Source: Jacaranda mimosifolia (lineage: Eukaryota > Streptophyta > Magnoliopsida > Lamiales > Bignoniaceae). Taken from it: a DNA stretch of 64,000 bases. The first letter of the stretch is position 1; each line of letters opens with the position of its first letter. This document shows, one piece after another, positions 1-13,100 of the stretch. The DNA lies in contig CM032127.1 of assembly GCA_018894105.1 (NCBI GenBank), positions 1,707,001 through 1,771,000 on the forward strand, written 5' to 3'. A program made the translations under genes and the position numbers. Under the pieces are notes generated by a model that did no database searches, was not told the DNA's origin, and saw only the letters and a list, made by a program, of their open reading frames with translations.

Positions 1-935
1 AAAATATTTATACATGTATAGAAAATTATAATCCAATATACAATAAGTTTTTAATACTATTTTTTAAATTTTAAAATAAAATATTCATATTAATTGATTT
101 TAGTATATTATTCATCATTTTTATAATGATTGAATGAGTACAAAATTATTATTTATTTGATTAAATATATATGCTAGTATAATCCTAATTTTTTATATTT
201 CATGTACATATATTATGTTATATTTGTTATGTGGGGGTTGGGTGAGTTCGGGGAATGTTAAACCCATAACCTGCCCCAAACCCGACTAGGTTCATGAAAT
301 TAGGACCCGTAACCCACTTCGAAATTATTTGACTCCTAACCCACCCCATTAAAGGTGGGTCTGGGGTGAGGATCCGATTTACCCGAATCCATTATCATGC
401 CTAATTATATGAAATAACATTTTCGCCCTTGACCTTAACTTTTTTGCTTTATATAGGAACATAGTATTAAATATCATCAAATAAACTATGCTTTTTTATA
501 TAAATTTCGATAATTACTCAAAAATATGGCGACTCTTTATATATATATATATATTTATTTATTCAATGTGTTCGTTCGCAAACTGAAAATTCAAATTCTA
601 CCAATTTTGCTTAATTTTAATTTAATAAACAGAAATAAGCAAATCAACTTTACAAAAAGCCATTAGACTCAAAATTAGAATCAGCATTATTATGCTGCTC
701 TCTTTTGGTTTGACCATATGCTGCATGGTTTTTTCAAGTGTCTTTCTAGCCACACATGAACACCTCATTCCACGTAGTTGGTTAAAAATAGTAAAAAATG
801 AAACTCTCGCAGAATTCAGCTAAAAAAATCCCATCTTCATTCAATATCTTCCAACTGATAAAAATAATTTCTTGAAGTGAAGAACTGAGAGATTCTTGAA
901 AATTCATTGTAATTTGTATATAAATCTTCAAGAAA
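1..935. other. AT-rich region upstream of the CHX gene with a repeat fragment
   Basis: No coding sequence is recognisable. Positions about 230-405 are GC-richer and made of degenerate GGGTTGGG / CCCACCCC / ACCCGA words. This is the composition of the ends of the GGATGGCAAT-type elements seen at 14059-14615, so it is probably a truncated transposable-element end. The last 200 bases before the ATG at 936 must hold the CHX promoter and leader. A short AT run lies at about 538-552. No TATA box can be assigned with confidence. Confidence 0.5.
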
Positions 936-3722
936 ATGGATATTGGAAATCTGAGGAACATGACAAATGCAGGCTATGCAGCCTTCTGCACAAATGGGGG
1001 AATGACCTACAAACTTGCCACCATTGCTGTTTACATGTTGGGATTCTTCTTCATTGTGTTCTTGTGCAACTTCTTGCACATTTTTCTGCGCCCTCTCTCA
1101 CAGCCCCGGATCATCTCTGAATGCATTGTAAATCTCTTTCTTATATCGCATCTCTTATGAAATGATTCAGTCTGAATCATACCTATTGTTCTTGCGGTCT
1201 TTTCTTTAAAGAACAAAAAGGGATCAAAGATTGATTTTTCAAAAGGGATTTTGTTTTGCATTGTTTTCTTAGATTGATGATTATTAATATGGCTGGTGGA
1301 TGCAGGTAGGGCTGTTTCTAAGCAATCTACCGGTGATACGAAAGCATACAAGTGGCGAAGGAATACAAACTTTACGATATATAGTAGAAGTTGCTATGGT
1401 CCTCCACATGTTTGTTGTTGGGCTAGAAGTTGATCCCAATATATTTCTTGAAATACATCTCCCAGAAGCAAAAGTGGCTTATACTGGAGTTCTAACTACT
1501 TTTGTAATGGCTTCTTTGCTGACCCCATTGCTGAATATACCTGAGAGGACAAATTCACCCTTCAATCTCTGCCTCTCTATCATTCTGTCCGGCACGGCCT
1601 GTCCATTGCTAACTAGGCTAATAACTGATCTCAAGATTGGCAAGTCTGATATAGGGAGATTTGTTGTGTCTGCTGGGGTGCACACAGACGTAGTCTCCAC
1701 TCTCCTCATCTGTGTGGGCTTCATACTCTTTGACCCTTCGAGTAAATTCAACTATCGGAGCGTTAAAGCTATTCTTACCATGATTTCACTTCTTGTGATT
1801 CAGACAGTTTTAGCAGCAAAGTTAACACCGGTGGTAATGAATTGGGTGAACCGTGAAAATCCTGAGGGGAAGCCCATGAAGGGTTCACATTTGATCTTGG
1901 CAGTGGCATTTGTGGTTATGGTTTGTAGTTTTTCACCTCTTTGGGCTGGTTATGATAAGGTTTTGAGTGCATTTTTAGCAGGGGTTTTTATGCCAAGAGA
2001 AGGGAGGACAGCTAAGATGATGATTAGTAAGGTAAACTATTTCTTCATTGCTATTTTCTATCCACTCTACTTCTTTTGGGTGGGCATGGAGGCTCAGCTG
2101 ACTGATTTTGAGGCTGGGAAATTAGGATCATGGGCTAAGTTTTTCTTCATTTTCTTCATTGCAACTTCTGGGAAAGTTCTTGGTTCATGGGTGTCTGGGG
2201 TTATGCTGGGATTCCACTGGCAAGATTCTATTGCTGCTGGATTGCTGTTGAACATCAAGGGTCATTTCCATGTCTACTTGGCTATAATGGCCTCAAAAGT
2301 AAGCCCTTTAGATTTGGTTTTCTTTCATTGAATTCTTTACCTAATCAACATTGCTAGAAATCTATAACACAAAACTAAATGCAGATGAATCTCACAAGTG
2401 CCTCCACAAGCATTTCTATGGTATTTGCAACATTTCTCACCATCATCTACACCCCACTTGTCGTGGCAAATATCATCAAACGAGCAAGAAAACGGTCCCC
2501 AACTCAACGAATGGCGCTCCAATGGCTCAATCCCTCAAACGACCCTCGTATTCTGCTCTGCCTCCATGGCCCACAAAATGTTTCATCTGCCATAAACTTC
2601 ATGGGAATTTCTCGTGGGCCAGCCGACCCTGGGATCTTGGTTTATCTCACAGACATGGTGGAGCTAACAGATAGAATAGCAGCCACATTGGCTCACACTG
2701 GAGGAGGTATGGATACTGTGACTGTGACTGATCCAACAGTTGTGGAAATGAGGGAGCAGATAACTGAGAGAGTAAACACTTACCTGAATGAGGATGGAGA
2801 TGGGATCGCCGTTAGACGAATGCTTGCACTTTCTACACTCAATAGCATGCACCAAGATGTGTGCATCTTGGCTGAAGACTTAATGGTTTCACTCATAATA
2901 TTGCCATTTCACAAGCAACAAGAAGCTGGTGGAAGGCTCAATATTGGCCATTCTGGCTTTCGACATGTCAACCGCAAGGTATATATGTAGTTTTGTTCAA
3001 TTCTATAGATTTAGCCAGGGAAACAATCAAGAATTTAGTGAACTTAGCTTAAGCAAAAACTATAACCAAAACATAGTTCTCCATAGCTGACAGGCTTTGT
3101 TGTTCCACAGGTCCTTCGCCACGCCCCATGTTCAGTGGGAATTTTAGTCGACAGAGGCCTTGGGACAACAATAATATCAAGATCCTCCATATCCCTCCAT
3201 GCAGCAGTTATCTTCATAGGCGGCAAAGACGACCGGGAGGCACTAGCCTACGCCGGCCGGGTGGCACGCCACCCGGGAGTGAAGCTGACAGTTATAAGGT
3301 TCCTTTTAGAAGCCTCTGGGGACAGTGTCTCATCAATAATCACCATAGCAAAATCCAACACTCTGGAGCATCAAGAGGAGATGAAGGTTGATGATGAGTG
3401 CTTTGCTGACTTCTATGACAGGCATGTGGCTGGAGGGCATGTGGCTTACATGGAGAAGTACCTTGTCAACTCAGGGCAGACATTCTCCACATTGAGATCA
3501 CTTGAAGGGCAATATGGTCTTTTCATCGTGGGACGAGGAGGGAGGGTGAACTCCATCCTGACGGTGGGGATGAATGACTGGGAGGAGTGCCCAGAACTCG
3601 GGCCCATTGGGGATATTCTTTCTGCCTCAGATTTTTCAACAACTGCCTCTGTGTTGATCATACAACAGCATAGTTTGAAGGGTGAACTAGATGGCCTCCA
3701 AGATGAGTTTTCAATTATGTAA
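936..3722 (+). CDS. CHX28: Cation/H+ antiporter of the CHX family (CPA2), probably CHX28-type
   Basis: Four exons join in phase 0: 936-1127, 1306-2298, 2385-2978 and 3111-3722. They encode 796 residues, the usual CHX length. The N-terminal half (to about residue 400) is a string of hydrophobic segments forming the Na+/H+ exchanger domain, with LHMFVVGLEVD and SGTACPLL typical of the family. The rest is a soluble regulatory tail containing APCSVGILVDRG, SVLIIQQHSLKG and the end DEFSIM. Plant CHX proteins move K+ or other monovalent cations against H+ across endomembranes or the plasma membrane. The segment SAGVHTDVV keeps one acidic residue (near residue 192) where many CHX proteins have an ND or DD pair, so ion coupling may differ. 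The first exon is short and lacks the usual GP-rich start of the domain, which fits the divergent CHX28 branch. The family is certain. The subgroup is my reading of the tail and is less sure. The gene is tail to tail with the hydroxymethyltransferase gene. Confidence 0.92.
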
Positions 3723-4553
3723 GTTAAGATCAGTGTACCAAAAAACATAGAAAACTGTGGTGAGGGTATGTAAGATTTTTGAGTAGAGGCAAAAGACTTT
3801 ATGCACAGATGTAGAAGTATTTATGAGTCCTTGAGCAATAAGGTTTCTCTTCTTCCTAACCAGGTATGTGATTCCCATATCTCCCAGGTGTACAGACCGA
3901 AAGAACTTCGTTGATGTGTAATGATACGTATAGGAAAGTTAAGTTACATTTTTGAAGTGTAGAGTTCATTGATGTAAAAAAAGTTGTACTCCTTTTTTCA
4001 CAATTCATGAATCCAAATGTAACTTGTTTTTGTCACTTTTTAGAATAGCACAGAGGGAAATCACACCTCTATCTGAGTGGCATTTGAATTAATAGCATAA
4101 ATAGCATACAAAAATATAAGATTTGTGTATAAATAAAACGGCCACAACCCTATTCTTTGCTTTTGAGAAAAAAGTATTCATGATGGCATGCCAAAAGGAG
4201 GGAGAGAGAGAGAGAGAGAGAAGAAATTTGACAGTCAACCAAGATTGAACCATGAATGGATCGCTACTATACAGTCTATACTACATATTTCTTTCTTCTT
4301 TTTTTTTGGTCCTTTCTAAGGGACAGAAGATCACGTTCTATTGAACTTGATTACACCACAGTTTCCTCACAATAATTTGGATTAAGATCCACAGACATAA
4401 TCTAATGTGATAAACAACACGCAAACTAAAGCCAGGGTGAAAAATTGTTGCATCTTGACTTGTAAAAAGCAAACAGTAGTCTAATTTAGCAAGCTGGGGG
4501 TGGCAACATTCTGCCCCCCTTGGTCCCTATAAGTGCACCTGTTTGTACTTCAC
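3723..4553. other. Convergent intergenic stretch, 3' ends of the CHX and SHMT genes
   Basis: The 831 bases between two facing stop codons contain no gene. They should hold both 3' untranslated regions. A (GA)n run lies at about 4200-4222. Nothing else is recognised. Confidence 0.6.
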
Positions 4554-7500
4554 TCACAAGCCAGGTATTGGGAATTGGGTTGTAAATGCCTCCACTCTTC
4601 TTTGCAAATCCAACACCCGGTCGATCAATGGAAAGCTCGGGGAAGTCACAAATTTCATAAAATCTTGGAGCTTAGGGCCTGAAGCAGACTTCTTTGCTTC
4701 TAGAGTGATTTGCACACCTTCATGAATAAAATCTGCAACTGAAATGAATTCTTTTTCACCAAAGCCTCTGGTAGTCATGGCAGGCGAACCTATGCGTATG
4801 CCACCAGGCACCAGTGCACTTTTGTCACCTATATGTGAAAATTGGCAGAAGTACAAGAGTAACTAAAGTGCCTTAATTAATAAAAAGTACAAAGAAGGCA
4901 AATCGTACACACTCACCAGGTACAGAGTTTTTATTGAGGGTTATTGATGCCATATCAAGAATTTTCTCCACTCTAGCACCATCAATGCCCTATTAAGACA
5001 ACAGAAGGTTTATTAACTCTTTAACTCTTAAGACGACTATTAAATGGCAATGATCTTCTAAACTAGTGATCATTCATTCAAGAAACTTGGTCAATTACTA
5101 GAAAAAATGATTCATGAGTATTTTATGTCCTCCAAGTGAGACACAAGTTGCCAATAGAAACAAAATATATCATGCACTTATGCCTTGCAACAACCCCAAG
5201 TTTAAACCGGTAAGTATTCTTAGTGCTTTGCTTAGGTAGTTCTAATGATTATTGCAGTGACGAATACAAGGATTAGAAAAGATGAAGATGAAATATGCTT
5301 GCCAAGGGGCGGAGATCCACAAGAACCAAATGGTTATCACTCCCTCCGGAGACCAGCTTGTATCCCAACTCCATTAGTCGACTAGCAAGAGCCCTACAGT
5401 TAGAGACCACCTACAGGATGAAACAATGGTGTCAAAATAAGCAAACAGAGAAGGCAATCAATTAACCAAAAGTAACACGTAATACCTTGTTTTGATAGGC
5501 CTTAAATTCTGGAGATTTTGCATGCTTCAGACAAACAGCAAGGCCCCCAATTGTGTGATTATGTGGACCTCCCTGTTCACAATATCAAATGCATTGATTA
5601 ACTAAAAAATCAAAACTAAATTTAGAAGACACAATGCAGGACCGTAGAATTGATAACTGGGTCACATCATGACAAGAAAAACAGAGAATACACAGACCTG
5701 TAGACCTGGAAAAACAGCATTGTTAATCGCAGACTCTAAATCAACTCCCAAAACAGGATCCTTCTTGAAAAAAATCATGCCACCCCTAGGACCCCTGAGA
5801 GACTGGAGAAACATATCCAGATTATGGTCCCAAAATGAAGCTCAACCAAGACAAATCAAAGGACAACCTACTGGTATATGAGAAGCTCAGAGAGCACATT
5901 ACATCCACAAAAGTGAGTACAGGCAACCGCCAGGGTTACTCAGGAAAAGTTTGTGTACGGGGTGTGGCGGTGGGGGGGAACACAATACCAAGAATCAAGA
6001 TCAACCTTGTGTGTCGTAGTTGTTACAATGTCACAGTACTCAAAAGGATTAGCAACAACAGAAGCGGAAACAAGTCCACTAATATGCGCCATATCCATCA
6101 TAAGAAAAGCACCAACACCATCTGCAATCTTCAGGGCATACCACAATGAGATAGTCAGTCTCTAATATAACCAAGAACAATGTACTATAATCAAGTGATT
6201 GATATCATGAATATACATGAAAATTTGTACCTCTCTCATGCGAGGATAGTCAAAATCTCGAGGATAAGCACTTGCACCAGCAATAATAAGTTTTGGACGA
6301 AAGAGAGTAGCTGTTTTCTCTAGCATGTCATAGTCAACAAGGCCTGTATAAACAAGTTTTAAATCAGAAAAAGGCTATTTTTAATTTATGAAAACAAAGT
6401 AATCCAAAAACTATGTTCATAAAGAACTATAAGACCTGTAGACTCGTCCAGCCGATAAGGCATGGATTCAAAATAAATTGATGTGCCTGACACCCGTCTC
6501 TTGGGAGTCATGAAACCATGAGACAAATGTCCACCATGAGGTAAATCCAATCCCTGAAGTCAAGTCAAAACCCATTAAAGTAAACAACTCCAGATGCTCA
6601 TCATCATTACAAATGGAAGGAAGAAAGCATATTACTTACCATTAGGCGGTCATGTGGATTAAGAATTGCTGTGTACACCTCAAAATTGGCAGGAGAACCA
6701 GATAACGGCTGCACGTTCACGCCCCATTTCTTTCCATCCAGATTAAATGCTGCAAGAGCCCTCTCTTGACAAAGAATCTCAAGTTCATCGATGTATTCAT
6801 TGCCACCATAATATCTAGAGCATAAAGATCCATAGGTTAAGCCTGACAGAGTTCAAAATGATGTCAAAGTGCTTATTGCTGCATTCACTGATGCCTCACT
6901 CACATACATAAACTAACCTTTTGCCAGGTAATCCTTCAGAATATTTATTAGTAAGGCAAGAACCAACTGCTTCCATCACAGCTCGAGATGTGAAATTCTC
7001 TGAAGCAATAAGTTCTAAGCTTCTAAATTGACGATTCTTCTCTTTGTCAATAATGCTGCGAACTTCAGGATCAGCTTCGCTCAGGTCATGGTCCACAAAG
7101 CCGCTTCCAGCACCTATCATTTCAGTTCATAATAGAGAAAAGGTCATGCAGCTGCAAATTTCTTACTAAGATCAATTAATTTACCAAAGTGTGGACAACA
7201 TGAGTAGAAAAGACATTGGCAAAAAATATAGAAAGATTTGTTTGGAGGGAGGGGGGACAGAAGTCTAGGAACATAATCACATAAGCACTCAAACAGATGA
7301 CATCTATCAGTAAATGACAATCACGCTCCTTGTGATTATATATGTACATACATACATATATACATATATATGGATATGATTCCACATATGCCTGAGAATA
7401 TCACAACAATCCATGAGTCTATGATGGACATGCTTCTGTGGATTCATTATTACCTCCAATTTCAGGAATAGGTACAGACACAGAAGCAGGCGGCCTCCCA

Positions 7501-7670
7501 GTGATTATGCTCCCTTCAACTTGAGATGACTTACAAGGCTTGACTGAACTCAAATTGACATGATTTGGGAATACACTAACACCAATCCTTTTTGAAGGAA
7601 AGACCAGTCTCTTGGCCCCCAAAGGCTGTTGAATAGAATTCATCATTGCAGATCCACCACAAGCCTGCAT
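4554..7670 (-). CDS. SHM3: Serine hydroxymethyltransferase, plastid type
   Basis: Eleven coding exons read from high to low: 7670-7454, 7113-6918, 6814-6640, 6553-6436, 6343-6231, 6128-6006, 5802-5698, 5572-5486, 5410-5303, 4989-4917 and 4828-4554. Together they give 529 residues. The enzyme is PLP-dependent and interconverts serine plus tetrahydrofolate with glycine plus methylene-tetrahydrofolate. It feeds one-carbon units to plastid biosynthesis. The first 70 or so residues begin [10 protein letters not shown] and are rich in Ser, Pro and Lys, like the transit peptide of the Arabidopsis plastid isoform SHM3. The catalytic core starts near [12 protein letters not shown]. The PLP lysine is in DIVTTTTHK, about residue 314, followed by SLRGPRGGM. 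The protein ends RFPIPGL-like (QFPIPGL). The start at 7670 was chosen because it gives the known N-terminus of this isoform. The intron between exons 9 and 10 begins with GC instead of GT (bases 5302-5301). A leader exon lies at about 8198-8330. Confidence 0.96.
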
Positions 7671-7680
7671 GCTGGCTCTC

Positions 7681-8197
7681 TCACAAAACAATGATCACAA
7701 AATCAAATATATATATATATATATTACCTGATCCCATGTGTAATAAAAATAAATAAATTCAGCAGAAATAATTAAAGGGTCTCAAATAAAACCTAATAAA
7801 GCTACCTCAAAAGTTAGATTCTTTTAAACTTTCAAAGTAGCCTCCCTGCTCAATTCAACACAATGAATACAAGGGAACTCGAAACTCCAACCAACTTATA
7901 CATGCACAACAACAAACAAACCATTTGCTGAAACCAAGCCTCAACACTTTTCTAAGATTGCATGAAACTAGCTCAGAATGAGTAGAAAAACAATGAAAGA
8001 AACATTTGGTTTAACTTTTGAAGCCCACAGGTTAGCAAGAACGGAGGATAAACAGAACAAAACAACTAAGTAAAATCAAAAAGCTTATAACCTTTATTCA
8101 TCATTCAAATTACATATCCAGTTTCCCTGCTTAAGATACGTGAAAATAACTAAACCAAACAAAGACGAATCAGAAAAAAGAAAGAGATTAAACTTAC
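7681..8197 (-). other. Putative 5' UTR intron of the SHM3 gene
   Basis: On the minus strand a GTAAGTT donor begins at 8197, after a GC-rich segment (about 8198-8330) that has leader character. A run ending in AG just above the start codon (about 7676-7681) can serve as acceptor. The sequence between is AT-rich with stops in all frames and a short (AT)n run at about 7707-7725. Only sequence signals support this call; the exact acceptor among several AG dinucleotides is uncertain. Confidence 0.6.
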
Positions 8198-8330
8198 GTG
8201 ATTCCGCCTCTCTATTCACCGCTGAACAAGCGCTTCGCCGAATCCGAAAGCTCGTTTTCCTGTTCCTGACGATAAAATTTTTGGAGTTGGTTTATCTTCT
8301 TATCTTAAAGAGCTAAAAAATGGTTGAGAG

Positions 8331-10131
8331 TATATCTCAAAGAGTGAAACTAAACGGAAACCTAGCTGCCAGAAAAAGCGCGCGCCGCTCGATGGTCGTC
8401 CTTTTTCTTTCTTTTAATATTTATTTATTTCCGGTTTATAAATTGGCAGTATACGCTGGCACTCCTCGCTCGTCTAGCTTAATAGGCTTTGTTTGGTTTG
8501 CGCTTTTCTTTTCTTTTTCTTTCTTTTTTTAATTTTCTTTTTATTTATATATATACATTTTAATAATTAATTAATTTTAAATTTCTAATCTCATATTTTA
8601 TATATGAGACTTATATTATTAGCCCAAACAACTATTCAACATTTGATTTGATTCTTATTAGCAATCCCTATATATCATAAGGGAGCAAAAACTGATTTGA
8701 TACAATTATTATGTATTTATGAAATAAAGTAGAAAATGAAATATAAATTGAAATAAAAGATTTAAATTATAAATTTAAAGAGGTGAAAACTCAATGAAGA
8801 TTAACACATTATGTATAGCATTTTGAATTCTCTATTTCGTTCTACGTTTCATCTCCTATTTTAGTGTGATGTATACATGCCAAGTATATCTAATTCTCAA
8901 TCAGTTATTTTTATAAAAAAATATTTAATACACATATCATGTATCCATTAAATAGAATAAAAAATAAAACATAAAATACAATAAAGGATCCAAAATGTTT
9001 AGGCTATGTTCAGTTTTTTTTTTCCCTTAATTAGCGAGAAAATGATACTTATATAAGCAGCTAATTTTAAACAATTTCTACCACGTATTTTTAGGAAGAA
9101 ATTAAAAATTTTCTAACTTAAGAGACAATTAAAAAGGAATAAAGAATTAAGAAGTGATAAATAATATTTTTTTCCCGATATAAGTTTAGCTATTTCAAGT
9201 TGCGACCCACCAACATCTCTAGTAGAAATAATTCCGCATAAAATTGTCTTGAATTTAAGTCCTCATTTGTGTACACATAGAATGTCATCATCATTAATTC
9301 ATGAGGATAATCTCTATTAGTAATAGTAATGGTTGTAAATGAGCAATGTTTGGGTTCAGAAATACTCCATGCTAATGCCTTTTTCATCATGACAGAAATA
9401 CTTTAAACATACATAAGCCTTATCAATTTCTCCAACCAAACATGGAATACTGGTAAATGCAAAAGAGAAGGACCAGTGTTCAAAGTTCAAGCCACTATAC
9501 ACATTGAAACTGACTCAAAGTTCTTAGGATCCTCTCAGCCATTTAAGAAATTGAAAGTCTGAATAAGGTACAGCAATTATATGGCAGAAAAGAGGATAGT
9601 TTCTGGAACTTTCTGTGAAAATAAAGTGGCCATTTTACAGTTATATTAAGTTATATCTCATGATGAGATTTATATCATGAGAAGCCACTGATCAAAGAAG
9701 CTCTAGCTATGTATTTGGTTTAACCTCATTCCACTTGTGAAAGGCCGCCACCAGTTTCTGAACGTGTTCTGTATACATTTGAGTTTAAGATGGATCAGCA
9801 ATGAACTTACTGAACTTGTAAAATGCAATTTAAGCTCCTATACTATGAGCACATGGCTTATACCAGGGAAATCATAGAAGCATGCATAAGTTCCTGGTGC
9901 TAGTAATCATTTCCTACTACTACTAATACCGACGGATGGATTCCAGAAAATTTTGCCAAAAATTTCAATAGAAAATGATGAGTAATTCTTCAATAATTAA
10001 GATTTCATGCTACCAGGTGCATTCTGCTCAAGTTCTAGGCATGGAAAAGTCTAATTGAGACGTAATCCATATTATATGTCCAATTTGAAGGAAATATGCG
10101 CAGATGACCTCTAGTTAAACTTATTGAGGAC
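8331..10131. other. Intergenic region between the SHM3 promoter and the 3' end of the PITH gene
   Basis: Both flanking genes read to the left, so this interval should hold the SHM3 promoter (right of about 8330) and the 3' UTR of the PITH gene (left of 10132). Bases 8548-8632 resemble the minus-strand SINE-like family described in the findings. The rest is AT-rich, and no coding sequence could be supported. Confidence 0.5.
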
Positions 10132-13100
10132 TCACTTGTGATCTGAAGGATTTGGCGTGAGTTCATAGACTATTGTTGCAACAACATCCCTCTTCAGCTG
10201 CATGAAATTGGAATTGGAATTGAATATGAATTGAGTAAAAGTGAAGACAGAATTGATCAAATTTTGCACCCAAAAGTACCTGTGTTGCTTCTCCTTTCAA
10301 CCCAATGTAATGTATTTGAGTTGTATCACCACCAAAATTATCTGGGAAATGCAAAGTGATGTTTCCTACACTTTGAAATCTTGAATATCTGTTGTATATA
10401 TCATTACAACAGCAGGAATTTAAGATTGATAAAATATTCTACCAATCAGTCCAGTACTTGCAGAAATGTGGAATCTTAACCTGAATCCCATCTTTTTATA
10501 GAAATGGCAATTAAATTCATCTTTAAAAACTGTATAGGATGCTAAATACAATTTCGGACAGGAAAACATCACCTTGTCTGGTATTCCAAAACTCCTTCTA
10601 AATTTTCCACCAAGTCCCACTCCTACAATGATCAAATAAGTCATTTAACTAAAGAATTACAAATGCAATCCCTCTAAAAAGCTATGAAGCCAGCATACCT
10701 GCACAGGTTGCATGTTTTGAGCATCTGAAAAATCAATGCCATCTCGATTGATGAATCTACATTTAGCAGAATATAGTAATTCAGGCAACAAAAAGAAATT
10801 GGTAGCAAGGGGGGTTAATGAATTGGGGACAAATTAAGCATAAAAATAGCATTAGACTTGTTAGCCATATATTACACCAATAAGGTCTTCTCAAATGGCA
10901 GTAAATAAATTGGAAAAAACTGGCACTTAATTATAGTATGGTAAATTAAAATGAAGTAAATGTCAGTTATTAAACTCACGCTCTCATCTTTGCGGGACTT
11001 GTTCCATCAGCACCACCGACAACTGAAATACTCTTGATCTTAACATCTGATGTAAATCTATACAGAAACACCAAAGAAGATAAGAAAGTTTTAGGCAAAT
11101 TGAATGGGGCGAGCAAGAAATAACCTGATTAAGATCAAAATTTAGTTGGTAACATGAATAAAACAATCCTCAATCCCATAACCCCCTAAATTTGCAAATG
11201 TGTCATCTTTCTAATAGAAATCGTCATCAAGTCTACAGAAAATGGATTGTTGGACTACGTAAAATGTAAAATACAATTGCTACCAAGCCGAATCTCGATG
11301 TATCACATAACATGCAAAGTTTGTTCCCATTTTTGGTTATGTAAGCTTCAAACCAACTTTACAATCTATAAAGGTTTCTACTATACAGATAAATGTGCTT
11401 CCTTATTATCCACATCAATCAATTTCTTTCTCAATGAAAGAAAGAAAAAGAAAATTCACCATGGTCTTATGTAGGATTAAGAAAGGTTGATACTTACGGA
11501 ATAAAGAGTATCAACTCAGGATCACCTTCATTGCTTTCCAAGTGACCCTGCCGCAGTTGAGGCAAATTTTTTAAATATTTGATGAAATTAGCTATTAATG
11601 ATGACAACTTTAATCAAACTCAGGCAACATTAAAAATAATTTTGTCTGCATAAATCTTCATCCTGCCATATATGTGACAATGACACTATATGTAGCAATC
11701 CTATCCACAGCATTCACCACTATTGAATTGCATTTAAACCATACATCTGTTCTATACAACTAATTCATGTATATATTCAGATGCAGGAATGAACGAAGTG
11801 AAAGTAAATAAAAATTTGTATATCCTATGTACTAGACTCCGGGACGAGAATGAAAACAGTAAAACAGGATGACACTGTCATCTGTCTGCAACACTAGAAC
11901 AAAAGTATCTTCAGTTTTTCGGATATGTATCAGGAAAGAAAATAGAGTGAGGACCACATATTGGACAAAAATCTCAGCAAATACTGGAATACCTCTGAAG
12001 AGTTAAGACGCTGCTCCCAAGCTCTGAATACTGACTTCACACTTCCAGAAACAGCCTCATTCAGTGCAGATACCTGTGGCATGTAACTTATCAGTCATCA
12101 TTTGCTTAAAGGGCGTATGGTAATTTTTTTTATGTAAGAAAGATGTAAAACAACAATCCAACAAATCCATAATAGTAGGTTCATGACTAATCACTAAACA
12201 TATATTAATAGATAAGTAACAGAGCTGTTTCCAGATTTATGTTGGATCAACTGAGCAACACATTCGAATAAGAGCATGAAAGCAGATTGGTGTTTATGTA
12301 CTCAATACAGCGAGTTGTCACACACAAGAACCAAAAAACATCCACCTATATATATCACCAGCAAAATACAAAATTATTACAATAGCAAGCAGAAGACTTA
12401 AACGCAAGAAGGCACAGCAGAACTCTAATCTGAGAATTTCAATTAAAAATGAACATCATAACCGACAAAAATTTGAGGATAGCAAACACAAACTTAATCA
12501 GTCTTCATCCTCAGGACACGGACTGGCATATAACCCTTTCTAGTTTGCAGATAAGTAAACAAAATAACAAACATTAGCATCATTCTTAAGTTCCCAAATT
12601 ATCCTATTCACCAGTAGCAATGGATCCTTGTCCCTATCTCTTCCCCACAAATGTGCACAGAGGTCCATACGCATCTAACTCGAGATAACACAAAACACAC
12701 CAGAATTTCGCACCCAATGCTGCACAAAATTTTATCCATCCCCACCCATTTTTGAACCACAAAAACAATTGGGTATAGGCAAGTGATCATTCCCAGCATT
12801 CATGATAACAAGCATTTCCAATGTTTATGGACTGACCATTAGAACCCAAGGTGGCAACCCGTGTTAGTGTCCCACATCGGTGAAATAAATAAATTGTGGT
12901 CTCTATATATGGTATTGGGCAATCCTCATCTCTTGAGCTAACTTTTTGGGTTGAGTTAGGCCCAAGGTCCATTCTTTAATATGGTATCGGAGCCACCAAT
13001 TCCCAATGTTGGGTTAGTCAATGTTGTTGGACCACCCATTTCATGTCATTCCACGCTCCAAATGTTCATTCCTGGGCGTGAGCGGAGTGTGTTAGTGTCT

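Noticed and set aside
896..1120. Cys/His-rich 74-codon frame at the start of the CHX gene
   Set aside because: It overlaps the first CHX exon in another frame; the CHX frame continues through four exons in phase.
5282..5302. Frameshift or sequencing error at the end of SHMT exon 9
   Set aside because: Both flanking exons are intact, and a GC donor followed by AAG explains the junction without any change.
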